DNA of 45,000 bases from Chromera velia (lineage: Eukaryota; Sar; Chromeraceae): the NCBI GenBank assembly GCA_018398765.1, contig JAHBMJ010000001.1:1-45000 (forward strand), given 5' to 3'. The position numbers and the translations under genes were made by a program. Numbering within the stretch: position 1 is the first letter of the stretch; each line of letters opens with the position of its first letter. Below, in pieces: positions 20,752 through 33,978 of this stretch. Below the pieces are notes generated by a model. It did no database searches. It was not told the origin of the DNA and saw only the letters and a list, made by a program, of their open reading frames with translations.

Positions 20752-23700
20752 ATGGTAGATGCCCAGGCGGAGATGGAGCAAGACGTGTGCAGAAAAGAGA
20801 GAGAGGGAAAGGTGGCCCTCTCCGTGCCCCCCCCGACCCGAGTGCGGCCCGGCTCTGCAATAGGAGGCGCCACTAGGGCCCTGAAGCAAAAGCAACCTGG
20901 GGCCTTTCCGGGCCGTCTGTTGTGCAGCAAGGGTGTGGAGGCAGCAGAAATGGAAGGAGAAACGGAGACAACCGAGGAAGTAACAGAGGGTGCCAAGGGA
21001 ACTGTCGAACAGAGGCGGAGGGGCAGGCACAGTGAAAAAACGGCAGCTCCTGCGTCCCCTTCCTTTTCATCTCAGACAGAAGACCGGATGCCCATGTCTC
21101 CTCGGGGCACCGAACAGGTACGTGTGCAGCTGTACTTATGCAATTGAGATGTTCTCTGCAGTACACATCCACAAAAGTCCACCATGTCTGTAGATGTCCT
21201 TCAAATTGCGTTCTTGTGGGCCACTTTATGGATGAGGCAGCAAGCGCGGAGAAGAGAGAATGAAAGTGGCTGACCTGAAAGTAAGGGCAAAGGGTTCAAT
21301 CATTCTGTTTGTTTCCTCGGTCGCTCCGGCCATTCGGACAAAAAAAGAAACTCTCGATCTGGTTTCAATTCTTTTAATTGTTTCTTTCAAAGGAACCTAC
21401 CTCGGTCCATACCAAGCACTCCATCAGTTGCTTCTGCGCAGAGAAAAAAAGACACAGTCTGCTGGCTCTCTCCCCATGAAATGAACATCTCTCTCGACAG
21501 CTAGATGTGTTCACACAGACGCTGCGGTATCTTGCAGGCTCTTGGTGACGGTGCGTGCATTTTCTGTATGAAATTCTGTATGAAAGAAAATGCATGCATA
21601 GATGTGTTCACACAGACGCTGCGGTATCTTGCAGGCTCTTGGTGTCGGTGCGTGCATTTTCTGTATGAAATTCTGTATGAAAGAAAATGCATGCATAGAT
21701 GTGTTCACACAGACGCTGCGGTATCTTGCAGGCTCTTGGTGACGGTGCGTGCATTTTCTGTATGGAATTCTGTATGAAAGAAAATGCATGCATAGATGTG
21801 TTCACACAGACGCTGCGGAATCTTGCAGGCTCTTGGTGGCGGTGCGTGCATTTTCTGTATGAAATTCTGTATGAAAGAAAATGCATGCATAGATGTGTTC
21901 ACACAGACGCTGCGGTATCTTGCAGGCTCTTGGTGACGGTGCGTGCATTTTCTGTATGGAATTCTGTATGAAAGAAAATGCATGCATAGATGTGTTCACA
22001 CAGACGCTGCGGTATCTTGCAGGCTCTTGGTGACGGTGCGTCAAGATACGAGCACCTGCGCACTTCCTCCTCTTCCTCCTGCAAGTTTCGCTCCGTCTCC
22101 AAAGAAGAGTCATTCACATTGTCCAACGCCCCCCATGAACAGCAAAGGGGTGCAAGTGTCGTTGGGGGAAGTGGGGTGGTTGAGGGTGCGCATCACTCCA
22201 GTGACTCGCATTTCGGCTCGATGTACTCCTTGACGTTGTTAGAAGGAGACAGAGAGAGGGAGGGGGGGGGAGGGTCGCTCATGGGGTCTGAATTCTCGTT
22301 CTGCGCGCGAACAGGATCAGCCCACCACAACCAGCCCCACTCCCGCTCACGCTCAGGCCCTCGTTCAAGGACAGGCAGACCCGAGCAAAGAAGTACAGCA
22401 GCAGGGGAAGAAGAAGAGGACCGAGGGGCATCTGCCATTCCTCGACGAGGCGGTGAGGGTGAAGGACGTGAGGATAGAAAGCAAACCACACGGAAGAGGG
22501 TCTCTGTGTCTGCTAGGGGGGACTCTTCCCCCTCTGCGTCACTCAGCGCGTCTCCTTCTCTTTGTTCGGCAACAGACGGATCAAGTCGGAGACACACTCA
22601 AAGCCTGAGTGGGTTCAGTAGAGAGAACCCGTTCCACGTCCACTCACAAGACCAACCTGAGCGCAGAAATGAGCACAGCAGCAGCAAGGATCATCCCAGT
22701 TTCTCCCAGGAGGACGCGCAGGATCACCCGAGTCTCTTGGAGTCCTCTCAGATCTCTGCTGCAGGGTCTAATAGTCACGGTGGTTGTGTTGTTGCAGGCA
22801 GAGGGAGAGGGAGAGAAAGAAACCTCTCTGGAGGTGCGACTTCCTCTGATACTTCTCCGAACAGATCCGTATCTGTCTCTGTGCAGACAGAGAAACGGAG
22901 TAGGCGAAGACGAGAGACGCTCTCTCAGTCTTTGTCTCTTTCTGATCAACCATCGGAGGAGAAGCAGCAGCGAGAGAATGAAAGGGAAAGGCGACCCTTC
23001 GGTTTGGATTCAACTAACGAAGTCACTGCGCAAGATGTAAAAGAGGTGCAGCCTAATGGCCAGAAACAGTCTCTGGCAGGTAGGAGCAGAAGGAGTGGAG
23101 ACGAATTTAGTCATTTTTCCACAGAGCAACACGAGGCCTCCGCTCAGCAAAGCCGCCGGCATGATCATCATCAAGATAGGCAGCAGACTCAGCAGCAGAG
23201 TTCTGCTGACCAGTCAGACTTTGTACAAGAGCAGCAAGAGAGAGAAAGATCTCTGCCCATTCAAGAAAGAGATCTCCGCTCCAAAAGAAGAGTCGACCTC
23301 CGGCCCTCTCCTCCCTCGGTGCCTCCACCCCAAGACACAATACCGCCCAGGGGGTCTGCACCCTCCGCTTCCTCTTCCCTTCCCTCTTCTTCATCCAAAG
23401 TCGCAAACGACAGAGCAGAAGGGAAGGGCCGACGTCCCAATATTCCATCTCCCTACTTTGAACCAATGAAGACAGAAACAAAGACTTCACAACCCCATGC
23501 AGACTTGGGTTTGCGTTCCAAGAGCGTCGAAGACACGAATCCAAAAGTGCAACAAAACCAGACTTCACCTCCCAAATCAGAAAAAGGACAGAGCCACAAT
23601 GGCCCCCCAGTCCCTTCCCCCCCCTCCACCACGTGTCCAGATCTCCCCACCGTTGCAGCGGAAGAAGAAGAAGAAGAGCAGCCTTCGAGTCTTCCGAGAC

Positions 23701-26700
23701 CCCATCCCACCGCAATCGTCAGAAGAAGAAAGAGAACCGCCGAGGGGGCCGAAGAAGAAGATGAGGGCCCGAATGACGTGTGTCTCTCGGGTGAACCAGA
23801 GGCACCTTCCGCTTCCGTCCGCTCCGGTCGAAGTTCCTACAGGTCCGTTGGTTCTCGTCCCCCCTCAGCGAGCAGTAACCACTTCAGGCTCCTGGGGGGG
23901 GTTGGGGGGGGTGCTTCGTCTTCCATGTCTGCTGCTGCCGCAGCCGCTGCAGCGATCGCCGCTGCCACTGCTGCATCCGCCGCCCCTTTGACCTCTGACG
24001 GTCTGCAGCCGCCTCCATGGGGTTTTGCCGCTTTGCAACAGCAGATGGGAGGCCGGGGGGCAATTGAGTATTCAGACCCTCTCCCCTCAACACCGGGTTC
24101 TGCTTCCAATGGGAGAATAGGGACAGCAAACTCAGAGGGTGCTAGGCCGAGAGGAGGTGGGGAGGGGCCGGCTATGCTGGTGCGGTCTCAGTCGCAGACG
24201 GGGCAAGTGAGTGCATCTTTCCATCAGGAGGGAGCAATGGGCAGGGAGATGAATTCACGTTTGCCTTTACCTGGAAGACGGAGTGCTCATGAATCTCCGT
24301 GTTGCAAGAAGGAAAAAGAAAGAGAGAAGGACCGAAGCAATCGTCCTTCCAGTCCGGCATCTTCGAGAAAGTCCAAATCTTCCGTCCATGCTCAGAGAGT
24401 TCTCGAAAAACTCTTTGAGACGCCCTCTCTGGTTGAGACCATTCAGTCTGAAGTAGCTCGCACCATGGCACAGTTCTTTACATCCTTCTCCTCGGGCCCT
24501 CGAGTTCTTTCCAATGTTCCTCCTGATGAAGGAGGAGGAGCGTCATGTCAGTCTAATGAAGGTCCAACCAACACCCCCGCCTCTGCGTGTGTTCCTCATG
24601 AGGCGAAAGGGCCTCCGACAAAATCCGAGGGAGAGGGAGAAGAAACCGCTGGGCAAGAGGGTGCTGTACGTGGACACAAGCAAAAGAAAGATGGTCATGA
24701 AGAAGAGGGCAGTCAGGCTCCACGTGCGACCAGTCAAACTCCCGACTTGCCTGACGAAGAGCCAGACAATCTAATACCAGAGGAGAGAGGCAGAATGGAG
24801 GAGGCTGCTGTTGTTATTACAAACCCCCAGGCTGAGGCTCATCACCCTTTGGTTCAGAGCTTCACCGACCAAAACCAGAAAACGTCCGAACGTTCTACCT
24901 GCCGCCATCCCCACACTGCAGGCGATGCCTCCCCCCAACAACAACAACAACAAAAGCATCAGCACTCAAATGAGGCGACGAGCACCGGTGCCCGTTTTCA
25001 GATGCAGCCCTCAGACCCTCTCACATCTTCCGTTCCAGCTTCATCAAACCACACTGCTTCTGGGGGTGTGAATAATCTGAGTGAAGTTTGCAAACACCCA
25101 CCCATCCCCCCTTCTTCTCAGCCCCCCCATGCGCAAAGAGCGTTTGATGCTGCTCTCAAACCAACAGCAGACAGCGGATCCCACCTCGGTCCCCGCCCTC
25201 CCTTTTCCCTTCAAGGGGCTGACTTCAGTCTCTCTCAGTTGGCACTCCTGACTGAAGCATTGCAGGCTGCAGGAATCGCGCTGGTCCACAACAAAGCAGC
25301 CGCAGCCGCAGCTGCTGTGCAACCAGAAAAGATCCCCGAGACCAATTCCTTGCTGAAGGAAACCAGTGGAGTCGAACCAGAGAAGAATGTGTTTAGCAAC
25401 AGAAGCACAGCTTTAGAGCCTGTGAAAATGCGGCTGCCAACGCTGTCCGACAAGGCGCCCTCCGAGGCCTCAGCAAGACCTGGGGGTAAAATGGAAACTC
25501 CTCGCATAGCTCTAGACACTCTGGTCACCCAAGAAGATTCCATTCCTCCCTCTTCCTGCAGAAGCGAAAAGGAACAGGATTTTACTCTTGTGGTGGGGGC
25601 AAAAGGGGAGTTGCTCTTAAGAGCTGTGGCAGCAGACGCAAAGAAGAAAAGGGAAAAAGAGAAGCAGGGACATTTCAGAAAACCTTCCGGCGCCGGGGAA
25701 CGATCTCTGGTCCAAAGAAGAAAAACATCGTCCGATCACTCTCTTTTGACACCACCACCCCAGCAGCTCCCAGATGCCGCTGAGTTATTTGCCAAGTTGA
25801 CGTCTCCAACGCAAAAGATGAAATTTGATTCAAGCTCCAACGACTCTTCGGCTAACTTCAATGCATCCACACGTGAGAGTCGAAGGGCTGTGCGGCAGAA
25901 GGAGAATTTGCCCTCGAATGGCCCGCCACCTCCGAGAACACGGGGCAGAGAAGAGAACCACCAACTCCCTCCCCCTTCTTTCCCCTCCTCTTCAGCGATA
26001 GGGAAGAAAGCAAAAACCATGAGCAAGGATCTTTCCCCAGACACTTTTGTGCTACCACAGCAGGAGGTCACTGTCATGACCGCCTTCTTGGATTCTCACG
26101 TCTCCATTCCTCCCCCAGCTGCCCAGTCCCCCCTCCCCCACCAGGCAAGGCCAAATGTCCAGGCCCCTGCACGTCCCAGTCCCCTTCCTCACCAAGAACC
26201 CCAAAGAAAGGACAGAGACCAAATTCGATCAGAGACATCAAACAGGCCTCTGTCAAAGTCTGCTGTCTTGCCTGTGCCAGTCCGCACAACCCAAGCGCTA
26301 TCCCCTACATCACGAGAGAAAGATCCAAAACCCGCAGACAGAGTTTCCTCGCCACTCCGAAGACAACAATCCGCACCCCCCCAAGCGCTCATGGCGGCTG
26401 CCGCCCCAACTTCCCAGCCGGCAGGTTCCGGTGTGGCAGCTGCACACCAGGAGGCCGTCTCGAAGGTTCTCTTTGCAGCTGCACAAGGGAAGCAACTATT
26501 CGAGCCTCTTTTCCAACCAGCGCAGCCGCCTCGTCCTCCCCAACCCCAAGCAGCAGCTCCCATCGAAGCACAGCCAAACGCAGCAGCACCCCCTCAGAGA
26601 GCGCCCTCTGCAGGAGACAGACCTTCCAAGCCTGCCCATCAAACAAACCCTGGGGGTGTCTCGTTTGTTATGCCCTCAGAGACGCTGGAGGCCTCCAAGA

Positions 26701-29700
26701 GTCTCTGGGGCCTAGAGTCGACCGCCTCTCTGGTCGATCCCTCTCAACAGTTCCCCAAGCCCTCAAAGGACTCAAGGGGGTCTAGAGCCAAGCCGTTAGT
26801 GCCTAGACCTGAGAGTGGGGTGAACGATCTGAGGACGCCAGTGAGACTCTCCACTGCACCGCAACGAGCAAGGCAGGCAGACAGGCCACAAAGCCCTCAG
26901 CCAATGGTCAGTCGATTTCGTCATGCTCTTCCGGGAATTCTCTTTCCATTCCGCTTCTTCCTGTCCGTTGCTTTCTTTCATGCATAAATACTTTCTCGGT
27001 CCTGCCCTTTTTCTTCGATATACGGAGGCACGCTTCCTTCCTTTTGTGGGGGGGGCTTTTTGGTTGGCTTCCCTCTTTGTCCTGTCTCCATCTGTCTCCC
27101 TCCTCGACTGTTGCTGCAAAGTTTCACTCGAAAAGTAATGACGGGTCTCCTTTTCCTTGTACATCCTTCAGATGACTGCCCAGAAGGCTCCACCTTTCAA
27201 ATCATGCGTGTATGTATATAATATGCACGTGCAAAGACGTATATACACATGTATATTTGTGTGTGTGTATTTGTGTGCAGCCCGTCGGAGCGAGACCCCT
27301 CCCGATAGGGAAGATGCCCTCCCTCCACGGTCCCCCCCCTCCCATGCACAACCAGTCCGCCCTCTTCACTTCCAAAATGTCCATCGACCCTCTCCTCTCA
27401 CCCTCCCAGAGGTCCTGCAGCATGGCATGCAGAGACATGCCGAGCTCACCCCCCGCGTCCCCCCACAGACGAGGGAGGCGTTGCTGTGCACAGCTGCACC
27501 ATGGTCTCTCCACACAGCCCCCTCCCAAACCCACCCATCTACAAACTTCACAGCCGCCCTCCCCCGCACGCCCTCTGAGGTCTGCCTGGTCACCGGTCAA
27601 GTCTCTCATCGCACCAGCCACCGTTCGAGTCCCATGCGGTATCCCACCTCCCTCCCCCCACCGCCATCGTGCGCTCCCATGCACACAACCACCCCCAGGC
27701 TCCACTTGCTGCTCGCCCCGCCCTCTGCCTGTCTGCTCCTCTCCAGCTCCAGCAGTGGTCTCCTGCTCAGCTGGGGGCAGCACTTGGCCCTGCATCTCTG
27801 GGAGTGCAGAGGAGATAGTGCGGTCGTGCTTCGCATCTCTTCAGCAACCCCCTCAGGGAAGGGGGGTTCCTCGGCACATGGAGAAGGTGGTCAAGGGACT
27901 GTGCGAAGTAATGGCCTGGTCATCCACTCAGAAGGGTAGACTGAAACCCGACGACATTTACGACAGAGTCGTCAAGCTTACTCGAGGGGCGGCTGGAGGA
28001 GGAGGGGGAGTAGATCCTGCTGCTGCAGGGGGGCAGGTGCCTCTTGTGGCTCAGTCGCAGCTTCTTCCTCCAGTGTGCGGTGCTTCAGGCCCGACCGTTA
28101 CACGAGTCTTGTCTCCGGGTCCTGCCAAGACACGGCCCCAGACGTCCCCCCACATTCCTTTCCGTCTCCGCAAACTTGATTCCTTCTCGAGTGAGTCCAG
28201 TCTGACGGCCTCTCAGGGTCTTCTACAGCCGTTGACGGGAATGATTGCCCGAGCACGGGGGGAAGGAGAGCCGGTCGGGAGAATCCATTGGAGGGGGGAT
28301 GAGCTTGGGAATGTGAGCAAGGACAAAGGGAAGAACAAGGGGTTTGGGAAGTCCAAGCATATTGGGGAGTTGCACAGAAGAGACGATGCACTGTCCGACT
28401 CGATGTCGACAGTCTCCCTCACAGAAACCCTCCCGAGACAGAGGGTAGAGAAGAGGAGGGGGAAGAGAGATGATGAAGAGTTGAGCCACAGGGGGCGTGA
28501 GGGAAGGAAAAAAGAAGTGAGGAAAGCCCCAGGTGATTCGGATTCCGACGGGAGACGTGAGGGTCGAGGGAAAGATGTGAGAGAAAGACGGAGAAGTTCT
28601 GCTGCTCTCTCACCACCCGTTAGACGAGAGAGTAACGCAGGGAGGCATGACGACAAGAAGGAAAGACGCGGAAGTACAGGGACAGCCAAAGAAGGAAAAC
28701 GCCAGACGGCAGACAAATATCGAAGGTCAAGTTTACCCTCCGACACCATGCAGCCTCAGCCGTCTCAAACAGGCAGACGTCAGTCGATGCCTGCAGCCTT
28801 CAATCAGAAAGCGATGCAGCCTCTATCTCCAGAGAAGCTCATGGGTCTCCCCCCTCCCCTTCCTCCTCACGTTCCCTTTCCGCCTTCAAGTCGCTCCGAA
28901 GGCGAGCAGCCGATCCCTCCTCAGGCCTCCTCAGAGGCAGTTGTGCGTGACTACGTGCCTACTGCCGTGGGGACAAACAAAAGAAGGTCCTCACAACAAT
29001 CACTCCCAGACGAAGGAGGGAAAACCAGCAGCCGACGTCCAAGTGTCGTCCCCCCAGTTCCCATTCAAATTGTCTCCCCCCCTTCCCATCCAGCCCAGCA
29101 GATGATCACCCCCCAGCGCCCTTCCTCACGCAGCCGCAGCCCCTCAGTTGTCCCCAACCACCCCTCAAGCCCTCCCCAAGCAGCGCCCCAAGAGACGCGC
29201 ATGATCTCCCCCCAGCGACCCTCCAGCCGTCGGGCCTCTGCGGTCCCTGTCGGGGACAACCAGCCCAGTGCAGCAACAGGTCAGCAGACTGCCGGGAGAC
29301 GCAAATTCACAGCCACAGCCACAGCACCGCTTCATCATCACGTCTCTTCTCAAAGTCGCCGTCAGTCTGTGAATCAAGAAAAACCTCCAAACGGGGAGCC
29401 TCTACAGTCCATTGAAGGAAGACGCCAGTCTGCGGTCACCCAGACGAGCAGCCGTCCAGCAGGGGCCAATGAAACAAGGAGGGAGTCTCAGAGCAGACCC
29501 ACACATCCCCCTGTGGAGGTCACCACTGAGGAGAAGGCGGCAGGGCCGTCTGCCGCGATATCAAGGAGAGTCTCTGTAGCCCCGACAGGGGGAACTGTGA
29601 ATGCGAAACCGACGCAGCGAAATTCACAGACGCAGGATTCAGTTGCAGAAGCAGCTGCGGATGTTCTGCGCACACGCACGCGTTCGTCCGTCTCCCACCC

Positions 29701-32248
29701 TTCTGTCCCTCAACGTCGTCAGAGCACAAGAGGAGAGGGGGAAGACACCCGAGGAGGACCCGAACCTCTAGCTCCCGCAGCTGCAGAAACCTCTAGACCC
29801 GCAAGTGCCCGCTCAGCTGCTGGTTCTGCTTCCTCTCGACGAGGGAGTCGGGTGGTGCCCCGAGAGGAAGGCCGTGACGATGCAGGGGGGGGGGCTGAAA
29901 GGTCCAGGAGACAAAGCACAGCCTCTGCCCGGAACGGAAGGCGCAGGTCTGTCACGTCTGACAGAGTGTACGAAGAAGCACCCTCAGCTGCGGTCTCCGG
30001 CGCTCTAGACACAACCCCGCCCCCCGCCTCCTTTCCACCCTCTCACAACACACATTCCGCAGCGCGTATCTCCCACCCCCCCCGCGCAAGAGAAGAAGAA
30101 CGCAGACACTCCCAAAGAGGAAGAGGGCGACAGGACGACTCCACGTCTGAGCGCTCTGCTTTCACGGCTTCGCGTGCCATCCACTCCACGGCCCATTCAC
30201 GCCCCCCCTCTCAGCCCGTAGAGCGCAGACACAGCAGAAGAGCCAGTCGCACAGAGAGTAACGTCAATGCCCCGCCACGCAGACAGTCGACAGCTTCCCA
30301 CACAGGCTCCGTCCCAAGGTCTCAAGGCAGACGAAGGTCCAATTACGGAGACGGAGAGCGACCCTCAGGCGAAGCTGACGCACGCCGGGACAGTCACTTC
30401 TCGTTCTCCAGAGAAGGGGAGGGAGGCCCCCCCCCGTTTGCTAGTGGAGGCCCTCTGGGACGCAGTGGAGGCGGAGACTCTCACAGCACCGCGCGATCTG
30501 GTCCCTCGATCAAACCGCAGAGGCCGCAGACTGCCCATCAGTCTCGGAGGGAGAGCATGAACCCAAAGCAGAAGGAGACAGCTGACTGGGGCCGTGACCC
30601 CCCGATTGGAGGGAGTCGAAGAATGCACGGTCGTGCGTCCGTCCCAGACCTGCATGCTCATATGCAGAAACAGAATCATCACAGTTCCATGTCTGCACTC
30701 CCCCCCGTCGTCTCCCTTCCACCCGAAAATCGACGAAACCGAAGGGGAAGCTCCCCATTTGACTACAAAATTTCAGAAAAGAGCAGGAGGGGGAGTGTGG
30801 ACAATCGTCTGATTGCTGAGGGACAGAGAAGAGAGGTTTCTGCAACTCGGGCCTTCCAAGCAGCAGACATGCACAGACCCACCGAGCCTGCTGAAGGTCC
30901 CGACTACTACCAGCCACACCGACGGGCCTCCTCCTACCAGCCCCCCCCCCAAGCAGCAGACATTCGGCCTGTTGCCCCCTTCGTCCCTGAAGACTGGCAA
31001 CGGCGTCCCTCCACTTCCTACAACGCCGTTAGATCTCCCTCTGTTCCCCCTGACGTCGCTATGATGGCTGCAGGTAGGAGGGACCCCCTGCTTGTGGGAG
31101 GAGAGGGGGGTCGACCCTCGTCTGCTGATAGGTCAAGGGGAAGGAGGAGGACTGAGCAGTGGAGTCCTGCAGAAGCAGGAGGTGGGAGGCTCGTTCCTCA
31201 TCGGAGACCTTCCAGAAGAGAGCACGAGGAGTACTGGCAGAAGACGCCGAGTCCCGAGAGGAGCACTCTCCCTCCTCCCGTCTCTCCATTCTCACGAAAG
31301 ACGAACTACGGGGGGAAAGAGGGAGGAGGAGAAGCCAGTGGAGGGGCATCACGCGGGTTCATTGGAAGGAGAGCGTCGGTGGGGTATGTCTCGCCTGACA
31401 GGCCGCTGCCGCCAAGACAGAGGAGTGCATCTAGGGAGTCACACCCACGCTCACGTCCACCAAAACAATCCGACATCATGTACAGCAACCATCCTCACCA
31501 CACATCCCAAGAAACGTCCAGTGAGATGCCTCTTCTCCCTCTGTCTCATGACAGCAGAACAGGCGAGGAAGGACCTCGACGTCCCTCATCAAGTCACCCC
31601 CCCGAGCCGCCTCCTCAAGTCCGGAGGCCGAGCGGGGACGCGGCTTCGTCTGGAACCAGAGGCCGAGGCAGGCCCCCTTCCGAGCCCCGAAATCCGTCAC
31701 AGCCAGCTGAAAGGCGCCGCCACTCCCAGTCTTATCCGAGTCTGTTCCCCTCCTCCCCACCCAGGGGACGGCGTGCGTCAATGGCGGTGCATGGGGGGAA
31801 TTACCGCAGAGAGACACAGGAAAGTGAGAGGGGAGGAGGAGAGTACAGAAGACGATCAGTTGCCGTGCCCCCGGGAGTAGAGCAAAGGGGGGGAAGGCCC
31901 CAGAGGTACGCAGACGATTTTTTGAATCCGAATGCGGTAGTCAGGGAAAGGGGGTGGGGAGACGAACAGACGCCAAACTTTGGGTCATTTAATTCCGGAG
32001 CAAACTTTAGAAAGGGGTCTGCAGGGTTCTTTCCCTCTTCCTCTCCGGAGAAGGATAATAGACAGACGGGGGCAGAGACAGACGGAGACAGAATAGATTT
32101 TCACAGTGAGATTGAAAGGGAACGACAGAGAGACAGGGTTACAGGAGAGGGGGGTAGAAGGGCATCTACCGCTTCTTCAGGAAGAGGGGGGGTAGGAGGG
32201 GGAGGGGGAGGGGGAGGACGTCGATTGTCTGTAGGAGGGCGGACATGA
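20752..32248 (+). CDS. Giant disordered Ser/Arg/Pro-rich protein (about 3405 aa), three exons
   Basis: Exon 1 (20752-21117) starts with ATG and ends at donor CAG-GTACGT. Exon 2 (22023-26906) begins after TATCTTGCAG and ends before GTCAGT. Exon 3 (27281-32248) follows GTGTGCAG and ends in TGA. All joins are phase 0. The protein is almost wholly low complexity: Ser/Arg/Gln/Pro-rich, with a poly-Ala tract (residues about 757-780) and poly-Gln runs. A few helical islands stand out: LEKLFETPSLVETIQSEVAR (about residue 917), LSQLALLTEALQAAGIALV (about 1189) and RHMEKVVKGLCEVMAW (about 1948). From about residue 2187 to the end there are at least 36 R-R-x-S motifs, the consensus for PKA-like AGC kinases. 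No enzyme domain is seen. It may be a phosphorylated scaffold or cytoskeletal protein (inference). Long antisense ORFs across it are shadows of the biased composition. Confidence 0.8.
21504..22040 (+). repeat. 97-bp tandem array of a 3' splice junction (locus C)
   Basis: Six copies of a 52-bp segment start at 21504, 21601, 21698, 21795, 21892 and 21989. Each contains TATCTTGCAG followed by GCTCTTGGTG. They are joined by five 45-bp linkers with perfect 9-bp arms TGCATTTTC and GAAAATGCA around a doubled CTGTATGAAA. The last copy is the true start of exon 2 of the giant-protein gene. 97 is not a multiple of 3, so using an earlier copy shifts the frame and soon meets a stop. Confidence 0.95.
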
Positions 32249-33530
32249 TCGATCGCGTTGCCCTTCTCTCTTAATATCAAATCTTTAGCAGTTTGTTGGA
32301 AGGAGAAGAAAGCGCATCGGATGGAAGGGGGGGCTGCTAGTCTTTAACTTTTGGAAGCCTCGGTGATGCATGCAGGGGGGTTCTCATGCATCCATGCAGG
32401 CCGGGAGGGTCAAGCAGTCAAGACTGATTTAATTGAGAGAGGGGACCATCTGACTGTCTGGGAGGGTTGAAAGACAAGAATTAGAACTTTGAAGTGGTTT
32501 TGCTGGACTTGTGTGCATCAATACAAAGACAATGGCGCTTTCTTTTACCCCCACTCAGTCGGACTGCTCCCTGTGACAAATAGAATCGTCCTGTAACAAT
32601 TTTTCCTGGCATCGTCAGTCATCGGAATTTAAAAGCTGTAACCAGGTTGGATACCCACTGAAGTTTGTCATTTTGTTGCAAAAGCAGGATCGCCTTGTCC
32701 AGAATGATTTCCTACGATGAGACTATACGGAAAATTCAGCTTTAAAGTTTAAACAATTGGTTCTGTATGTTTGCGACTTGACAACTTGAACGCTTAAATT
32801 AATGTTTGCGTATAGATATTCGATACAATTTTTGATGATAAACACATCTAGGAGCCTACAAATCGAGACATTCAAATTGTCTTTATCCTCGTCACTCGTA
32901 TGTATTTATTATTATATGATGGGTTTTATATCTAAAATAATGAGATTATAATATGATGATTAGTACTTGAAGAGACAAATTGAAACTGAAGCTACCCTGT
33001 AAGAATTATTTTTTTAGCTAATATTTTAGCTAGTTTTCCAGATTTTTATCCTTTTAACCGGCTGTATAGTTCTAAGATATACTGGTTTATATCTCGTCCA
33101 GTACTTAGTCGAGTATACAGTAAACTATCTATTGTAAAAGACAAAGATCCTACGGAAGATCAAAAAGAATTTGAGGGTAAAATAAAATAATATAATCATC
33201 ACACATTATTGTTATCGGCCCATACATGAGCTTTTAATTGTCAGACCTAGTCTCAGATGTTTGGCTGGTTCGGTATGCAGTCAGACACACTACTATAAGG
33301 CAGTCTTAATTAAAGTTAATTAATTCTCTAATAAAAGAAGATGACAGTGATCATAACACTGGAAAAGCCTCAGGCTAGGCCTCAGGCTGAAACGGACTTA
33401 AAAGGACAACTTTATAAGGAAACTTGAATAGAACTTTTATGCAGTCTTTCATTTATATGACTCGATCATACAGAGTATGAAAATGAAGACTCGGATTCTG
33501 TTTGATAACTTCATAATTAGGTTTATAATT
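32249..33530. other. 3' flank of the giant gene, then AT-rich DNA
   Basis: The first 500 bp are probably 3' UTR. The rest is AT-rich with no ORF that looks coding and no recognised element. Confidence 0.5.
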
Positions 33531-33845
33531 GTAATCAGCCACTTATAGGAAGGAGGCGGGCATGCATTCATCACTGAATCATCAGCCCGACTTGGCCGGT
33601 CCCAAGCCGCTGCGTTGCCTTTCGGTGCGGCGGGGCTTGAGGCATTATGGAGAAAATGCATGCGTCAATCCATGTCGTGAAGTTGCTTGGTGAAACACTC
33701 AAGATGATTCGATGGAACAACCCTCGATCAATGAGAGCAGAAGCCGGACAAACGTCTTGCATAATTGTATTATCCTGTATAGAGAACCGTATAAATAATA
33801 ATGAATGACTAGACTGATGTTTTTGACTGGACCCTTCTAGTTTAT
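33531..33845 (+). repeat. Long direct repeat, copy 1
   Basis: It begins GTAATCAGCCACTTATAG and includes GACTTGGCCGGTCCCAAGCC, GAGAAAATGCATGCGTCAAT and CCTGTATAGAGAACCGT. It matches 33979-34275 with scattered changes and small indels. No coding potential. It could be a non-autonomous element or an LTR-like pair, but no terminal motifs or target duplications were recognised. Confidence 0.85.
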
Positions 33846-33978
33846 TTCATGGTAGTAGAGCCAATGTCCATTAAGCTTTTACTCCATTTTTTCACTTCTC
33901 TCTCCTCTCCTTCTGTCATGTCGACCCCATCTCCGATTATCCTGTAAAAAAGAAAAAAAAAAAAAGAAAGGAATACAT

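Noticed and set aside
21504-22040. Regular 97-bp direct repeats that might be called a CRISPR array
   Set aside because: The spacers are all the same sequence, the setting is an intron of a eukaryotic gene, and no cas genes are present.
27212-27280. ATG at 27212 as the start of a separate 1678-residue gene
   Set aside because: The first 23 codons are TG-rich intron sequence. A GTCAGT donor at 26907 and a GTGTGCAG acceptor ending at 27280 join two phase-0 exons of the same Ser/Arg-rich protein.
22193-31817. Many antisense and shifted ORFs of 60-200 codons
   Set aside because: They are shadows of the two huge exons of the giant-protein gene, whose biased codons keep other frames open.
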